Shown: positions 36,101 through 48,001 of the stretch, piece by piece | Layout: every line of letters starts with the position of its first letter | Position numbering within the stretch: position 1 is the first letter of the stretch | Source of the DNA: Romanomermis culicivorax | Lineage: Eukaryota; Nematoda; Enoplea; Mermithida; Mermithidae | Reading direction: 5' to 3' | Assembly (NCBI GenBank): GCA_963922205.1 | Contig: CAWUHX010000005.1 | Location: 2,887,623 to 2,951,622, forward strand | DNA: 64,000 bases | Notes under the pieces: model-generated | What the model was told of the DNA's origin: nothing | The model's input: the letters and a program-made list of their open reading frames with translations, nothing else | The model's database searches: none | Program-made: the position numbers and the translations under genes

Positions 36101-39100
36101 TGTTTGTTCAGGAATGTCAGGTGAAGAATTCTCTGCAGCTACTGAGATTTTAAGACATTCATGATGAAAAACAGAAGCACTCAAATTTTTTTTGGACTGC
36201 ATGGCTGATTTAGGGTTACATGCCCTTGCTTTGTTGTGACCTGGAGGCACAGTAAATATTTATCAAGTTAGACAAGTTGCCATGAGGAATGTCAAAATTG
36301 TAGAGACAGTTTTGAATTTCCTAGCTATGACACATATCTTTTTGCATACCTGCTGTGAAATTCTGTCTTTATTGATCGATCACCTAGAAGGATAGTAGAA
36401 AACTTGGCAATCACCCTCCTACACCATGTAGGAACATACCCTGCACTGATTCAGAAGCTCGCACTGGCTTCTACAAATCATCATAAAACTGTTTCCAGCC
36501 TGCACCTCAGTTGCCACCTGTTTTACCTGGAGACCTGCTGTGGTTTTGTTCATCAGTTTTTGAAGTGTGTTCATCAATGTTTTTTAAACCCGTGACAAGT
36601 TTAAGGAACAAAGTGTAGATAGTACTGTTACTGTACCATTATTGATTTTAACATATCTAAAATGTCAAAGTACTTAAAATGAAAGGGAATTGTGCCATAT
36701 AATCCACTGCAAAATTCAGCTCCGACCATTAGAATAACAATTCTTCTAGGTGTAGGTCCACTGATCAGAGGATTGAGTCAAGTTTATTGCCTGTTTTCTC
36801 TCACATGAACTATTGTTATTTATGTAGGCTGAAGCCGATGTTTCACCATGCTATTTAAAAGTACAGACTCTAGCCAAGTTGATGCTATCACTCACTTCAA
36901 CCATTTTCATTGCTAAACAGGTGTTTTCTACTTCAGTATTGTAGCCATGCCTTATATTGATTCCAGATGCATGAAGCAGAATGTGTTATCATTCTCATAC
37001 AATTCTATATCAAGCCCATGCTGATTCATTCGAAATATTTTTTGCACATGAAGGTCTGCATAAGTTGGAGCCATCAGCTCAAATGTCTCATTGTTCCTTG
37101 CAATTTGTAATATGTTTAAAAGTCCTGAATTTTTAGGAAATTCTTCAATAGATTATCCCCAATAATAACAGGTTTCTCGTGGAAGACCTTCTGTAGCCTC
37201 ATGACTAAATTGTTTTATGGAAATACTGGAGGCATATTTATAATGACTAAAAAAGAGTAAGGTATAACTGCATTGACTGTTAAACACTGATGATATTACT
37301 ACCTATCAGAAATCGATTTTCCATCAAAAAAATCATTACTTGATAGAATAATTTTTTCAAGGTGATCGTCCACTTCAACAAAAAGTATTTTTTGGACATC
37401 CGCAACAATCAATTCAGTGTTTATTTTGCACTTTTTATGGCTCCAAAGCGAGGATATGTCAATCTCCATACGAATATTAAGTTCTCACAGGCCAAAAGAG
37501 TAGGAATTGCCTCAGAGATTGATAGGGGCCACAACCTCTCTAGAAAAGAAACTATCTCCTTGAGTTGATGAAGTGCTTTAATTTCCATCAGATAATAATC
37601 TCGAAAGTGAGATCCAACATATAAGCATTTGGATAAATAATATAGTTCAATAATTTGCACATGCAGTATTTTGTACTGATTGGGAGAAAATTTTCACTGG
37701 TTGAAATGCACTTTTTGCAAGAAATGGTACCACTGCAAGTGTTTGATAATTGTGACTACAAAAGATAATCACAATGGAATGACAGGACACCTTTAGAAAT
37801 GCCTGAATTGCAAAGAAAGTATTGAAGAAAAAGTCGATATACTGAATTATGCAATGAAAAAAGACAAAATTGTAGAGCAGAATTGAAGCATCAAAGGAAT
37901 CAATAAAATTTGGATGGTGCCACAACTGCCAAATTTCAGCAAAATTTTGATGAACTATAAATAGTTTACTCAGCTTGATGTAGTGAAACTTCCATAAGTG
38001 ACGAGTCCCACTATGGCAAGCCAAGTTACTACAGTCAACCTCCTACCTTTTTGGTGCTCAAAAGCATTTCTGTTGTTTTAAATAAAATTATGCTCTTCCA
38101 AAAATTTTTCGAGATGCAAATTTTTCAGGAAACAACATTAAAAAAATTATAACTGGCCATGCCCCAAAAATAATCACCATTGCATTGAGGGCAGTCTGTC
38201 CACAGAGGAGGTGCAATCATCAGGACTTGTTCGCTAAACTTGGAATTATCAATCTGTGGGAAACTTGTTGTGAACATCTAAAAAATAGTTTTGCACCAGC
38301 AATGATGTCTAATTCCACGTAAGTACATACACTTCTAGCCCTCTGGATCCCAGAACTACATGATGTCTAGATGCTCCACAACACTGCTAACTCAAACTCA
38401 TGAGATATGCAATAAAAAATGAAGTTGTGTTATATATACACTGAATAGAATATTTCTACATGCAATAGAATAGACAAAACCTGCATGACAACATAGAAAT
38501 ACACTGCTTAATGACTGCCACAAAAGCTATATGTCTGCATGCACCACAATACCAGCTCCTCAAATACAAAATATGGCACACAACTGAGATAGTTATTGTA
38601 TGTCAGAGCTGTATAATACTAAAATACAACAGGAAAACAAGACAAAAAAGTCTAAGATGCATTAGCAGACATGCATAGCAAAATTTTCTAGGGGGTAGGG
38701 TCCATTGATTCTAGGGGGTAGGGTCTGTTGAAATCAACACTGAAAATGAATAAGAAAAATTCTCAATAAGCAGACTACCCCATAGGGAGGGGTTTGAAGG
38801 GGTTACTACCCCCACCTGAAGACTTAAAAATTGATCACTGGATGCATGATATAATGACGTGTGTAGTGGGCATTTTGCCACACTATTCTGCAATTTCTTT
38901 AAATTCAACCCTACCTGAAAATCTGAGCCTAGGGATGTCTGTTGAAAAGTATAATGATCATTGTAGAAATTCAGAAAAAGTTGGATACTGTGAATGCAGA
39001 ACAATCACGAAAGAAATTTTTAAAAATGTGAGTTACTGTAGAAATGATGCGAAAAAATGACTACAACTGCTTCAACATATTTGAACATAAAAAAATTACA

Positions 39101-40511
39101 GTAATACAGTGAAACAAAGGGAAACAGTACATTCATGAAAGGGGTATCAACAAAAAATACATTCAAGTTCGAAACCAAAGAAGCAGCAAATCTCTAGGCT
39201 GTAGTAATTTTTTTCTGGGAACTTTTTTAAAATTCCTCTCAATCACTGATTGAAAAACATTATTGAGAGGAACTTTAGAATGTTTCTCACAGATTATCGA
39301 AGTTTCAGAATGCACAGAATTAACATTATGTGAAAAACTTCTTCGAATGTTGAATTTTCCTCTAAATTTTTGAAATTCCAAAATTATTTAGGAGAAATAT
39401 TCATTTTTGATCAAAAAAAGTATAAAAGTGTTAATCCTCTATTATGAAAAGGTTGATTATGATCGAAAAATGGTCAAAAAAATCGTTTTTTTGTATAACA
39501 TTTAAATTTTTCTGAAGAAAAACTATTGAGAATATGGTATTTTTTTCTTTCCCTAGGTTAAAAATCCCAAATAAAATTTTGATCAATTCTAACAAGGAAC
39601 GACCGGGCAAAAATTATCATTTCTTTCTTAGAAAATGATTTCTCAATGAAAAAGGCCATTTAAGAAAAAAAAATCGTTTTTTCAGCTCAGTATAGTTCAT
39701 GTGAAAAATGTCATATAATCCCAGCTTGCTTTTCACAGCCCCCAACTTTTTTTGCTTTTTTCTTCTCTTCCACTGAATGAATCTCTATCAAGGAAACCAC
39801 ATTCTGTAAAATCGAAGTCCCTATAATGATTACCTCATCATGGTGTCTGAACGAATCATTCATTTTTTGTAAAGTCTGTTATGAAAATTCACTTTTTCTC
39901 TCCCAGAAGCATAGACTACCATAATATAAAACTTTTTCTTTTCTAGTTCTGCAAGACGAAACCCTGCCTTTAATTTCAAAAATGTTGGTCTACAAGTATG
40001 GTTAACTAATAAAGCTATACCTGTACAGTGTGTCAGCAGAAGAAAGTTTATAAGCAAAATATTTCTAAAAGTACACTTAAAGAGGAATGAATCTTATTTA
40101 GTTTTAAAATGTTTCCTGTAAAGCTAGATTATCTATATCTTTTGTTTGCTCATGAATTTTGCTGAGTTTCAAATCATTCCTCAATAAGCCTGCACAATTC
40201 AGAGTTGCTACTCTGAGCATATTACCCTGTCAAGCCATTGTTGTAAAAAATAAAAAATAGCTGAGCCAATGTACTTTGATCATTGCAGCAGGGTTAGAAA
40301 ATTCTGACCAGACTTCTTAGATTGTAGGCTGCTTACTATCATTTATATCAGGTGACAAAACTTTCCAGCCCCTTTTAACTTGCCCATTCAAGAAATGAGT
40401 TGATTGCTCTGCTTACTTTTGAAATTCGACATTCTGATCCCATAAATTCATCCAAATTCTGAAATTGTTTGGTTCCCAATTATTGCTGTTGTTAATACAA
40501 GTATCCTCTAT
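33111..40511. other. Long stretch with only short, unidentified frames
   Basis: About 7.4 kb of AT-rich, CpG-poor sequence. Open frames exist at 35182-35517 (plus), 37647-38024 (minus), 38711-39060 (both strands) and elsewhere. None shows a domain, consistent splice signals or repeats that I can defend. A short direct repeat (TCTAGGGGGTAGGGTC) occurs at about 38688 and 38710. This is most likely old, unrecognisable transposon debris. Confidence 0.4.
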
Positions 40512-41708
40512 TCAAACACCAATACCCAAATATGGATCATATGGGTTTGTTGTGACTAATTCATAATGGAGCATATTAAATAAGGCACAACATAAATGCT
40601 TCAACTGGGAATACTTATTCCAATTAGCCTCATATTCCATCAAAGTTGTTGTCTGGTTGCTCCAATCCAATTGTTCACCAAGTCGCTTTGCTATGGCTGC
40701 ATTATCACAATTTATAATTTGATTTTCTTTCTCTGGAAGATTCATTGTGCTTGCCTTTTGGGCAAATAAGTAGTGTTTTGTACTCTTATAGGTTTGACCA
40801 TGGGCAGTAAATTTATATGGAAAATGGTTCGACAAAATGCATTTATAAGTATAAAATGGTATATAGCCCCATTTTTTGACATTAATGTGAATATATAGAG
40901 ATTGGGGTAATTATTATTCAACTTGTTTTGTTTTTCTATGACATTGATTCTTGAAATTGATAAGTCCGAGTCTACACTCGCTGCTGATGAACACTCGAAA
41001 GGCATTGATTTACAACTTTTGTTGATTTTACTTTCACAGTAACACACGGCCCAGCTGCATACATTTTCAGCAATATGTCTCCAAGCCATAAAACCAGTGT
41101 TGTAATTTAATAGGCTTAATCATCGGGTGAACATAAAACCAAACAACACCAGGGATTTTAATTTTCAGTGTGATCTCAATTTTAATAGCTCCAACACTGG
41201 AATGAATCAGTTTGCAATCTTCAATTGGCAAAAATTCCATATTATTCTTGTCAGAAATTTCAAGGTCAGGGAATTTAATCATTAGCCAATTATCTACTCT
41301 AGAATGTTTAAAATATTCCAGTATGGTATACGATTGTCCTAAATTTAGAATTTTTGTAATTCCAGGTGAACATGGCTTGATAACTTCCACTTTTAAGTTG
41401 AATATATCATATTTCATCAATATGGCCTAATCACCCTTCACTCTTGTCTCCAAATGGAGTTTTTATGTGTTGTTATTTAGGGCCTACATAGGCAAAACAT
41501 TATCAGCATTTTTCGTTTTGAGTTTGATGTAAATATTGATTAAGGTCTTTTTCATAAAAATTTCATTATTCAAGGATACAAAACCAATTTTAGTGCTTTT
41601 GGACTTGTAGATTTCTCCTGGGGTCAGCATACTATTATCACCCAGACCAATTTTGTCTAAACAGATCAGGGATTGTTCCCCTTCCTCTTGGTCCCTGTTG
41701 TCAGCCAT
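40512..41708 (-). pseudogene. NADAR-domain reading frame, broken
   Basis: The 3' part (40835-40512) encodes a near-complete NADAR domain, the YbiA-like fold of the N-glycosidases that cleave damaged riboflavin intermediates or NAD derivatives. It shows SNHFPYKFTAHGQTYKSTKHY (conserved 'SNFyp..f...g..y.s.EHy', with Glu replaced by Lys), FAQKAS, AKRLG, a Trp-containing helix and a C-terminal NPYDPYLGIG ('PyD..WGiG', Trp replaced by Leu). Upstream minus-strand frames (41089-40742, 41420-41067, 41708-41484, the last with an ATG and an acidic N terminus) appear to be earlier parts of the same protein, with an apparent one-base shift at an A-run near 40877 and a gap near 41450. The loss of Glu and Trp suggests a non-catalytic or decayed copy. 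It may be a real host gene with unrecognised introns, a captured gene, or a pseudogene. Confidence 0.6.
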
Positions 41709-44325
41709 TCAATATAAATCTAAAAAATATGTAGTTGAAAAAAACAATCATTTGATTCAATAATAATTTTTCAAATCGATTTAATTCAATGTTGATGCCA
41801 CAAGTAGCTGTTAAACAAGATTAAATTTAATGAGAAGATAAAAATCTTGCAAAAAAAGTATTTTTTGTATTGTTTGGTAGTCAATATTCACTCATTTATA
41901 GAATTGACAGAAAATCAGAATATATTTCAAGAATGTGAAAAAATGATGAATACTTGATAATTCATGATATTTCAGTGTGCTGATTTTCATGATTTTTTTA
42001 TTGAATGAGTGTTGTGATATACCTTCATTTCTCTCTGATACAATAATACAAACTTTAAATTTGAAATGCTTTATCAAAAGCCCCAAAAAATTTTTTTCCA
42101 AGTTTGCAGAATGCCAGTAAATTTTTTTCCATATTCTGAAAGGAATTAGTACAGCTTCAGGCTCTACAGGCAGGTTATTCTGACTGCTATTTGTGGAGCA
42201 CTTGTTTCTTGATCTTTAGGTCAGTGGCCATGGGCTTCCACTCAATAAAAATTTATAAGGTGAGGATTGATGGATGATACCATGGGAGCTCCTATGGAAA
42301 AGAAGGAAAAGTTATTATAAATCTTAAATTTGAAAGCATCCAGACTGTATGGTTTCAAGGTTTGACACAATTTCTATATGAAAATCTCAGCCAAAGTTTC
42401 AGTTAAAAAAATTTACCTAGGTTCCACAGTTTCATGCTTTGACTGACATGACACATTTCATGGCTCCATGAAAAAATTGTGTATATTTTGTTAGAAGCAT
42501 TCACAGCTGATTCACAAACCAAGCTTTCTGTGAAGTTTGAATCAAGAATTCAAAATGAGTGAACATTTTTACACCTATATTAGCTAATAATAAAAGTTGA
42601 GTTTGTAGCAAACAAGCTGCTTTTTTTGGCTGTAATCGATGTTGTCTACATGATAACATCCTCATTGACCATTTTGTAAGCACATAATTTAGTTACAGGT
42701 GAGCTAGAATCAAATTTTGTTATTGTAACTGTAGTAACTCACAAACTCAAGACTAATGATTCTAAGTTTTGAGAAAAGTTCACCAATCCTATGACAGCTG
42801 GAGTGGATGATATATTCTTCACGAAAAAGAGCTGTTGCTAAATATAAGTGTTAAGGTGAAAAAAATTACACATCAAAGAACTGACAATCCATGCCAGAGC
42901 TGTGACAGGGACAGGGGAGTGGCCAATGTGGCTTAATAGGTGCATTACTGATGATAGTTTTGTTTTCTGGTTTGTCTTTACCTATTCTCAAACACATTGA
43001 TCAAAAGGCTAATTCTAATTGATTCCTTCATGACAAAAGATGATGTCAAAAGAATACTGAAATACTCTGCTTAGGATTTTATGTGAGACAATAGAATATC
43101 AAAAACTTATGCTAGGGTTGGTAGTGAGCAAAATAGAGAAGAATCAGGAGCCCACAAACAGCCAGAATATGAGAATATGTGCGAAGAAAATATAACACAT
43201 CACAGAGAAAGTTTTGGCGTTCTAGTTATTAGGTGTCAAATAGAAAGAAGAGCCAGAATGGCTAAAAATGATGGATATTTTTGACTCATAAAATTGAAAT
43301 TTGCTTTTAAATTTATTTGATTGATAAAATCATAATCATTTTGTGTTGAAAGTGATGGTTTCTCAATAATAAGTCTTTTCATGGTTTCATATTAGGACAC
43401 TAGTCTCAAAATATAGCAAATGTAAACAGAGTACTTCATATTAAACTCCATGAAAAAAATTTGATGCTTATAACTCTGACTACTATGAATCAGCTTTCAG
43501 TGCCTTTTCATATGGAACTGATTGCCAGTTGATTTAGTTTATTATATTCCTGTTTTCTTACCTAACCCAACTTTATTCTCTACTCTATCTTCTACTATTC
43601 ATTTATGTGGTATTTGAAGTAATCCATAGAGAAGCAGAAAGTGTCCGGTACTACTTTTGTCAGGCACAGGCACCCATGTAGTCTGTGCCTATCACTACAG
43701 ATTTCAGTTAGGGAATCTGGTTCTTCTATGAACAAAATGGTATCATAGATGTTAAAATTGATTACTTATTCAGCCGGAAAATCTTATGCAACTAGGCTTG
43801 GTGGAATGAACTTGGTTCTATTAAACATGTTGATGGTTTCAGACAACTGAATGAGCCAAGAGAAACAGGAATTTGTTGAGCTATTTGCATATGACAGACA
43901 TGATAGAAATATTTGATAAAATGAGCTCAGTCTCTTTTACTTTTTACCATTGTTCCATTATTCATTGTTTGGAGTATTCCTCTGTAAAAGTACAAGTTTC
44001 AGACATGTTTGAAGCTCAAAATATCTTTAATTCAGATCTCAGGAGCCTGGTCAAGGCTTGTGCGCATGGCATAGCTTCTGCAATTCTTGTTTCTTACAAG
44101 TACAATTTGTTAATATTAATACAAAGTTTAGTAATATTTATTGATGTTTATTTTTATGTTTTAAAAAACCTAGTATAGTTTTTTCTTTGGTAAACTGTGT
44201 TTTTCTGCCAAACATTGTTGCTTCTGAAGGCTTTAACCAGCAAAATCATGATGAATTGTATAAATTCTTTGGGGTTGGTCCAGCTGCTGGAACAATGCCC
44301 TCAATGTTGATGGTCACTGTAGCCC
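41709..44325. other. Stretch without recognisable gene
   Basis: AT-rich with short frames only (for example 43873-44178 plus). No domain or repeat identified. Confidence 0.4.
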
Positions 44326-44420
44326 TTGTATCAGTTTGTGATGAGGTGGTGGTAGGTGTATCAGTTGGTAATCAGATGGCCATGGTGGGTGTATCAGTTG
44401 GTGATGAAGTGGCAGCAGTG
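44326..44420. repeat. Three-unit 29-33 bp minisatellite
   Basis: Units starting 'tgtatcagttggtgatgaggtgg' occur at 44326, 44355 and 44388, lengths 29, 33 and 33 bp, and end in GTGG/GTAG. They lie within an 88-codon plus-strand frame (44187-44453) that is Val/Gly rich because of the repeat. The frame's coding status is doubtful. Confidence 0.55.
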
Positions 44421-44739
44421 GCAGTTTTCAAGGCATTAGTTTTCCTATGGTAAAAAAAGCTGCATCAAATAAATCAGTAATGCTTTTCAGTTAAATTCTA
44501 CAGCTTACATATCACATAGGGTGCCCTTGAGCTCCCCACAATTCTCACTCCTCTTTACTACAATAGTCAGTGCCCTAAAAGTTGTGAATTACCTGATGAT
44601 CATTTGTTGAGAATATTGTAATGCTATAACTTTATGTTATAATCAATGAAACAGTCATTTCTCTACAACTCCTGACAAATGACTTTCCAGCCATCTGTGT
44701 GATTCTAATGGAAAGTAACAAAATTATATAGACAATCAC

Positions 44740-45425
44740 AGGTATTTTTGTCAGCTTTTCTGAACCAGATGAAAAGTACATAACTTTTTCATCAGTATAG
44801 AGTTAATATCCCTTATATCAAAGCTATTTTTTGCACTTTTCTGGCTTATGGTTTGCAAATCAAAATAAATGACAAGGAGCATGACAACAATAGAAAGTTG
44901 CAAAAAATATAGAAGGTCACAACCATTCTGGTCACATTTTCCTAACCAGATGAAAAGTATATAACTTTGTTGTCAGTTAATTGGACCTATATGGAACCTA
45001 CTTTTTGCTCTTTTCCCATATACTCATGCAAAAGTTATGGTACATGACCATGTGGATAGTAAGGATGCACTTTTCTATTGTGTTGCTGATAATTACTATG
45101 CATATAATTGACTGGCTGCAATTTTTACATACAACACACAATGGTGCTTTATTACATTTTATAAGTACATTACTTACTGTATTGCTCCTACTATTTCTTG
45201 TATACAGATAAAAAATGGCACAAAAGTTGTGAAACCTACAAATCATAATTGATCAAAGAATGTGGTTGCCATGGCAACAAAACTTGCCTATGGCAAAAAA
45301 TTTCCTTGCTACTGCAACAAAACTGACAAAAAATAGGTGTGGCTGATTCATGGACTTGCTCATGGAAAAAAAGCTCTTGCTACATTAACAAAACTGACAT
45401 AAAGGTGTGTGCCTAATTAATGGAC
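44740..45425. repeat. Two local duplications
   Basis: 'aaccagatgaaaagtayataactttkttcatcagt' appears at about 44763 and 44944, about 180 bp apart, with further similarity around it. Then 'gctactgcaacaaaactgacaaaaaataggtgtg' (about 45310) is echoed by 'gctacattaacaaaactgacataaaggtgtg' (about 45380). Both are diverged direct repeats, non-coding. Confidence 0.45.
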
Positions 45426-45871
45426 CAGGATCAAAATAGGTAAAAATGGTTGGGTTACTCTAGCTGAGCCCTAGGGAATAGACATTACTACTTATCCAGG
45501 ATTTGTAAAACATCTGAAAACGATACTATTTCATCAGTGTTGACTGGTTTATAACTTAAGTTACCTAGATTGAGCTACTGTAGTTTGTAGTCAGACTTAA
45601 ATACCAATTTTACGAAATCTGGTATGGAATGGGTTTATTTATTCAAGATTTGACATAATAGAAAAGATCTGCTCTATTCCTATTGCTTGTGCTTTGACAA
45701 ATTTAGTGATGCTGGGCAAAATTTCAAACAAATTTTCCGAATTTTCTAGCAACTAGCCATTTCACAGCCTAGGGGATCTGGACCCCCTGAGCACAGCAGT
45801 CAATTGCTGAAGATATCAAGTTTCACCATGTACAATGGAACAAAAAACCAAGCCTTTGAGCAGCATAGTTC

Positions 45872-47132
45872 TTGTTGATTGAAATATTTTCTATAAAATT
45901 CATTTTCAATCTCACATGTGCTTTTGAATCAATTTCTTTTATACTTGTGGTCAGGAGGAAGCACTTGAAGCACACCTCATCCTGTTCAGTAGAGCCAAAA
46001 TTCAAACTAGCACTTTCAGAAACTTTTCAGAAAGTCATGAACAAAGCAAAGTATCTTATAATTGCTAACACTGCAGACATCATGTCAAAATTAGATGATA
46101 CAGATACTGACCTGGATCAGTCACTGATGGGTGTTCAACCAGATGTCTTGGCACAAACAGTTGGAAAGGTTTTTCAAGATGTTATTGACCCATTAAGCAG
46201 AACATTGCAAAACATGAATCTAGCTATGGCCAAAAATACAAAATGAATCAGGATAAACCCTAATTTTCATTTCAGGATGCAACCAACATTTTCAGGATGC
46301 ATTGGAGAGTCGTTCAGTAACTGGCAGGAGAAACTAGAAAAATACATGGTTCTTCAAGTAATTTCTCCTTCTGAAACTATGAGAAAGCTTACCTTGAATT
46401 AAGTCTAGTGAGTCAAGCACTGGCTACACTGCATTATACCCAAAAATCAATACTTGCTCCATTTTCATGTTAAGGTTTAGTGGACAAACTAAAGCAACAG
46501 CATCCTGATGGAAGATGTTCATCAACGGATGATTTTTGATTGAAAACAAAAAGTAACTGAATTTGCTGATGAATACATGGATCTTTTGAGGCAACTGGCA
46601 TGAGTGCTTCATCCAACTTTAGATACTTGTACAAAATGGTCTGTTATGAAACTAATTTCTATATGAGGCTTATTCCCAGAAATAAGTCACAATTAAAGTA
46701 CAGTGAATTTCATACTTTAGAAAACGCTCTGGAAGCAATCGAAACTGTACAGAGATGAAATTGGCTCAGTGTAACAAGTTGATAATGTTTCTAATTCAAC
46801 CATGCAAATTTAATTCCATATGTCATGAAAGGCATTTGTTGTGTCGATTTGTGATCAAACAGCTTTACCTAATAACCACCACCAAGGTGGAAGTGATCAC
46901 CTACATCAACAACAACCATTTTCTCCACATTAACTATAATCAATACAATGTTTAATTTACACTCGTTATATACAATAAATGAGACAGGAGCGAAAATTGC
47001 TTGGCACCATGATTTTCAGGTGATAGTGATGGAACACATCAACTAACTGTTCAAAATACAACATCCAATAGATCAAGTATCAGACAACACAGGAAGACTA
47101 ACTAATCAGAATGCTGTTGAGGAATCTCATCC
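45872..47132 (+). pseudogene. Old retroelement gag/pol remnant hosting the nested insertion (left part)
   Basis: 45872-46246 is open for 124 codons (with QPDVLAQTVGKVFQDVIDPLS). From about 46540 to 46755 the frames carry a gag capsid pattern: TEFADEYMDLLRQLA, then NFYMRLIPRNK and FHTLENALEAIETVQ, matching the 'eFa..l..L......F..Glr..i......tl.eA...a' layout. Just before 47132 the frame contains DFQVIVMEHI and a D-x-SDNTGRLTN stretch resembling the end of Gypsy RNase H ('f.v.y.pG..N..ADaLSR'). Gag is followed too closely by RNase H, so the old copy is internally deleted. The frame continues beyond the inserted element at 60818. Confidence 0.55.
47129..47132 (+). repeat. Target-site duplication, left copy
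   Basis: ATCC immediately before the LTR's first TG. It matches 60814-60817. Confidence 0.85.
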
Positions 47133-47970
47133 TGTCAGAGGGTCAATTCCTCTGACCTTTGGTCCTCTAATTACATCATTTCATTTTCTAAAGTTTCTTT
47201 AGTGCTAAAGTGTTTTCATTTATTCTCAGGTAAACAAACCGATAAAACGGTTTGTGTCACTCATATTTTTGGTCTAAAATAAACAAATGGTTGGCGCAAA
47301 TGTTTTGCATATTACTTGCAAGTCGATGTTAGACGCGCGACAGCGTTTTTATTCACTCTCGTTTTTTCTTATTATTATTATTGTGAAAAATATTCTCGTC
47401 CGGAGATTCGCCTCTCCCTTGTGTATAATTGGCGTCTGCACCATAGCATTTGGACGCTGTGTTATTTTGGACGGTGGTGACGAAGTAGAGGGTCGTCGTT
47501 TTTGTTCATTTTGTATTTCGTGATACGCGCCGCGGGCGAATTTGAGTAATAACGCGGCCTGAGACGTTTCCGACGTTCCATTTTGAAAGAGAGGAATCAG
47601 TGAGTGGTTGTTTGAGTTAGTTTACTTATTTTTTGGTAGAGTTTCAGCTTAGGCCGTGGCCTGAGAGATCCCATTGGCCCTGTGGCTCGTTGCTCAGGGA
47701 CAAGTCAGAAGGATCAGTCGACTAGGGAGGTTGTTGGCGTTAGTGTGTATATTTTCGGCACTCTGCACCTTTGTTTCGTACTTACATTCCTCATTGTATT
47801 CCACTACCTGTTGTGTTTTGCTCACCAATAAACGTTCACGTACATCAAGTCTCAACTCACTGCAGTAGGAGTGAAATTAGTACCGGGTTAGCGTCAGGGG
47901 CCGTACCAGATTGGATCTCCCAAGAACCGCAGGTAGGCAGCCGAGGGCATACGACCACATTAATACGACA
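47133..47970 (+). repeat. 5' LTR, 838 bp
   Basis: Starts TGTCAGAGG and ends TACGACA. It carries two short perfect inverted repeats in the presumed U3 (GTCAGAGG/CCTCTGAC at 47134-47156 and ACAAACCG/CGGTTTGT at 47234-47255). A TATAAT-like box lies at 47424-47429 and an AATAAA at 47827-47832 that could serve as polyadenylation signal; roles are inferred. It differs from the 3' LTR at 47443, 47455, 47486 and 47955. Short open frames inside it are duplicated in both LTRs and are not genes. Confidence 0.95.
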
Positions 47971-47971
47971 T

Positions 47972-47989
47972 TGGTGACTTGTACAGCTA
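47972..47989 (+). promoter_or_regulatory. Primer-binding site
   Basis: TGGTGACTTGTACAGCTA begins one base after the 5' LTR. TGG complements the CCA tail of a tRNA, as expected for priming of minus-strand DNA synthesis. I could not assign the tRNA species from the sequence alone. Confidence 0.75.
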
Positions 47990-48001
47990 CAAAGGTAAAA
48001 G

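Noticed and set aside
47287..47868. Short ORFs in the LTRs (also at 60130-60711)
   Set aside because: They are duplicated because the LTRs are duplicated and show no protein signature; this is promoter/leader sequence.
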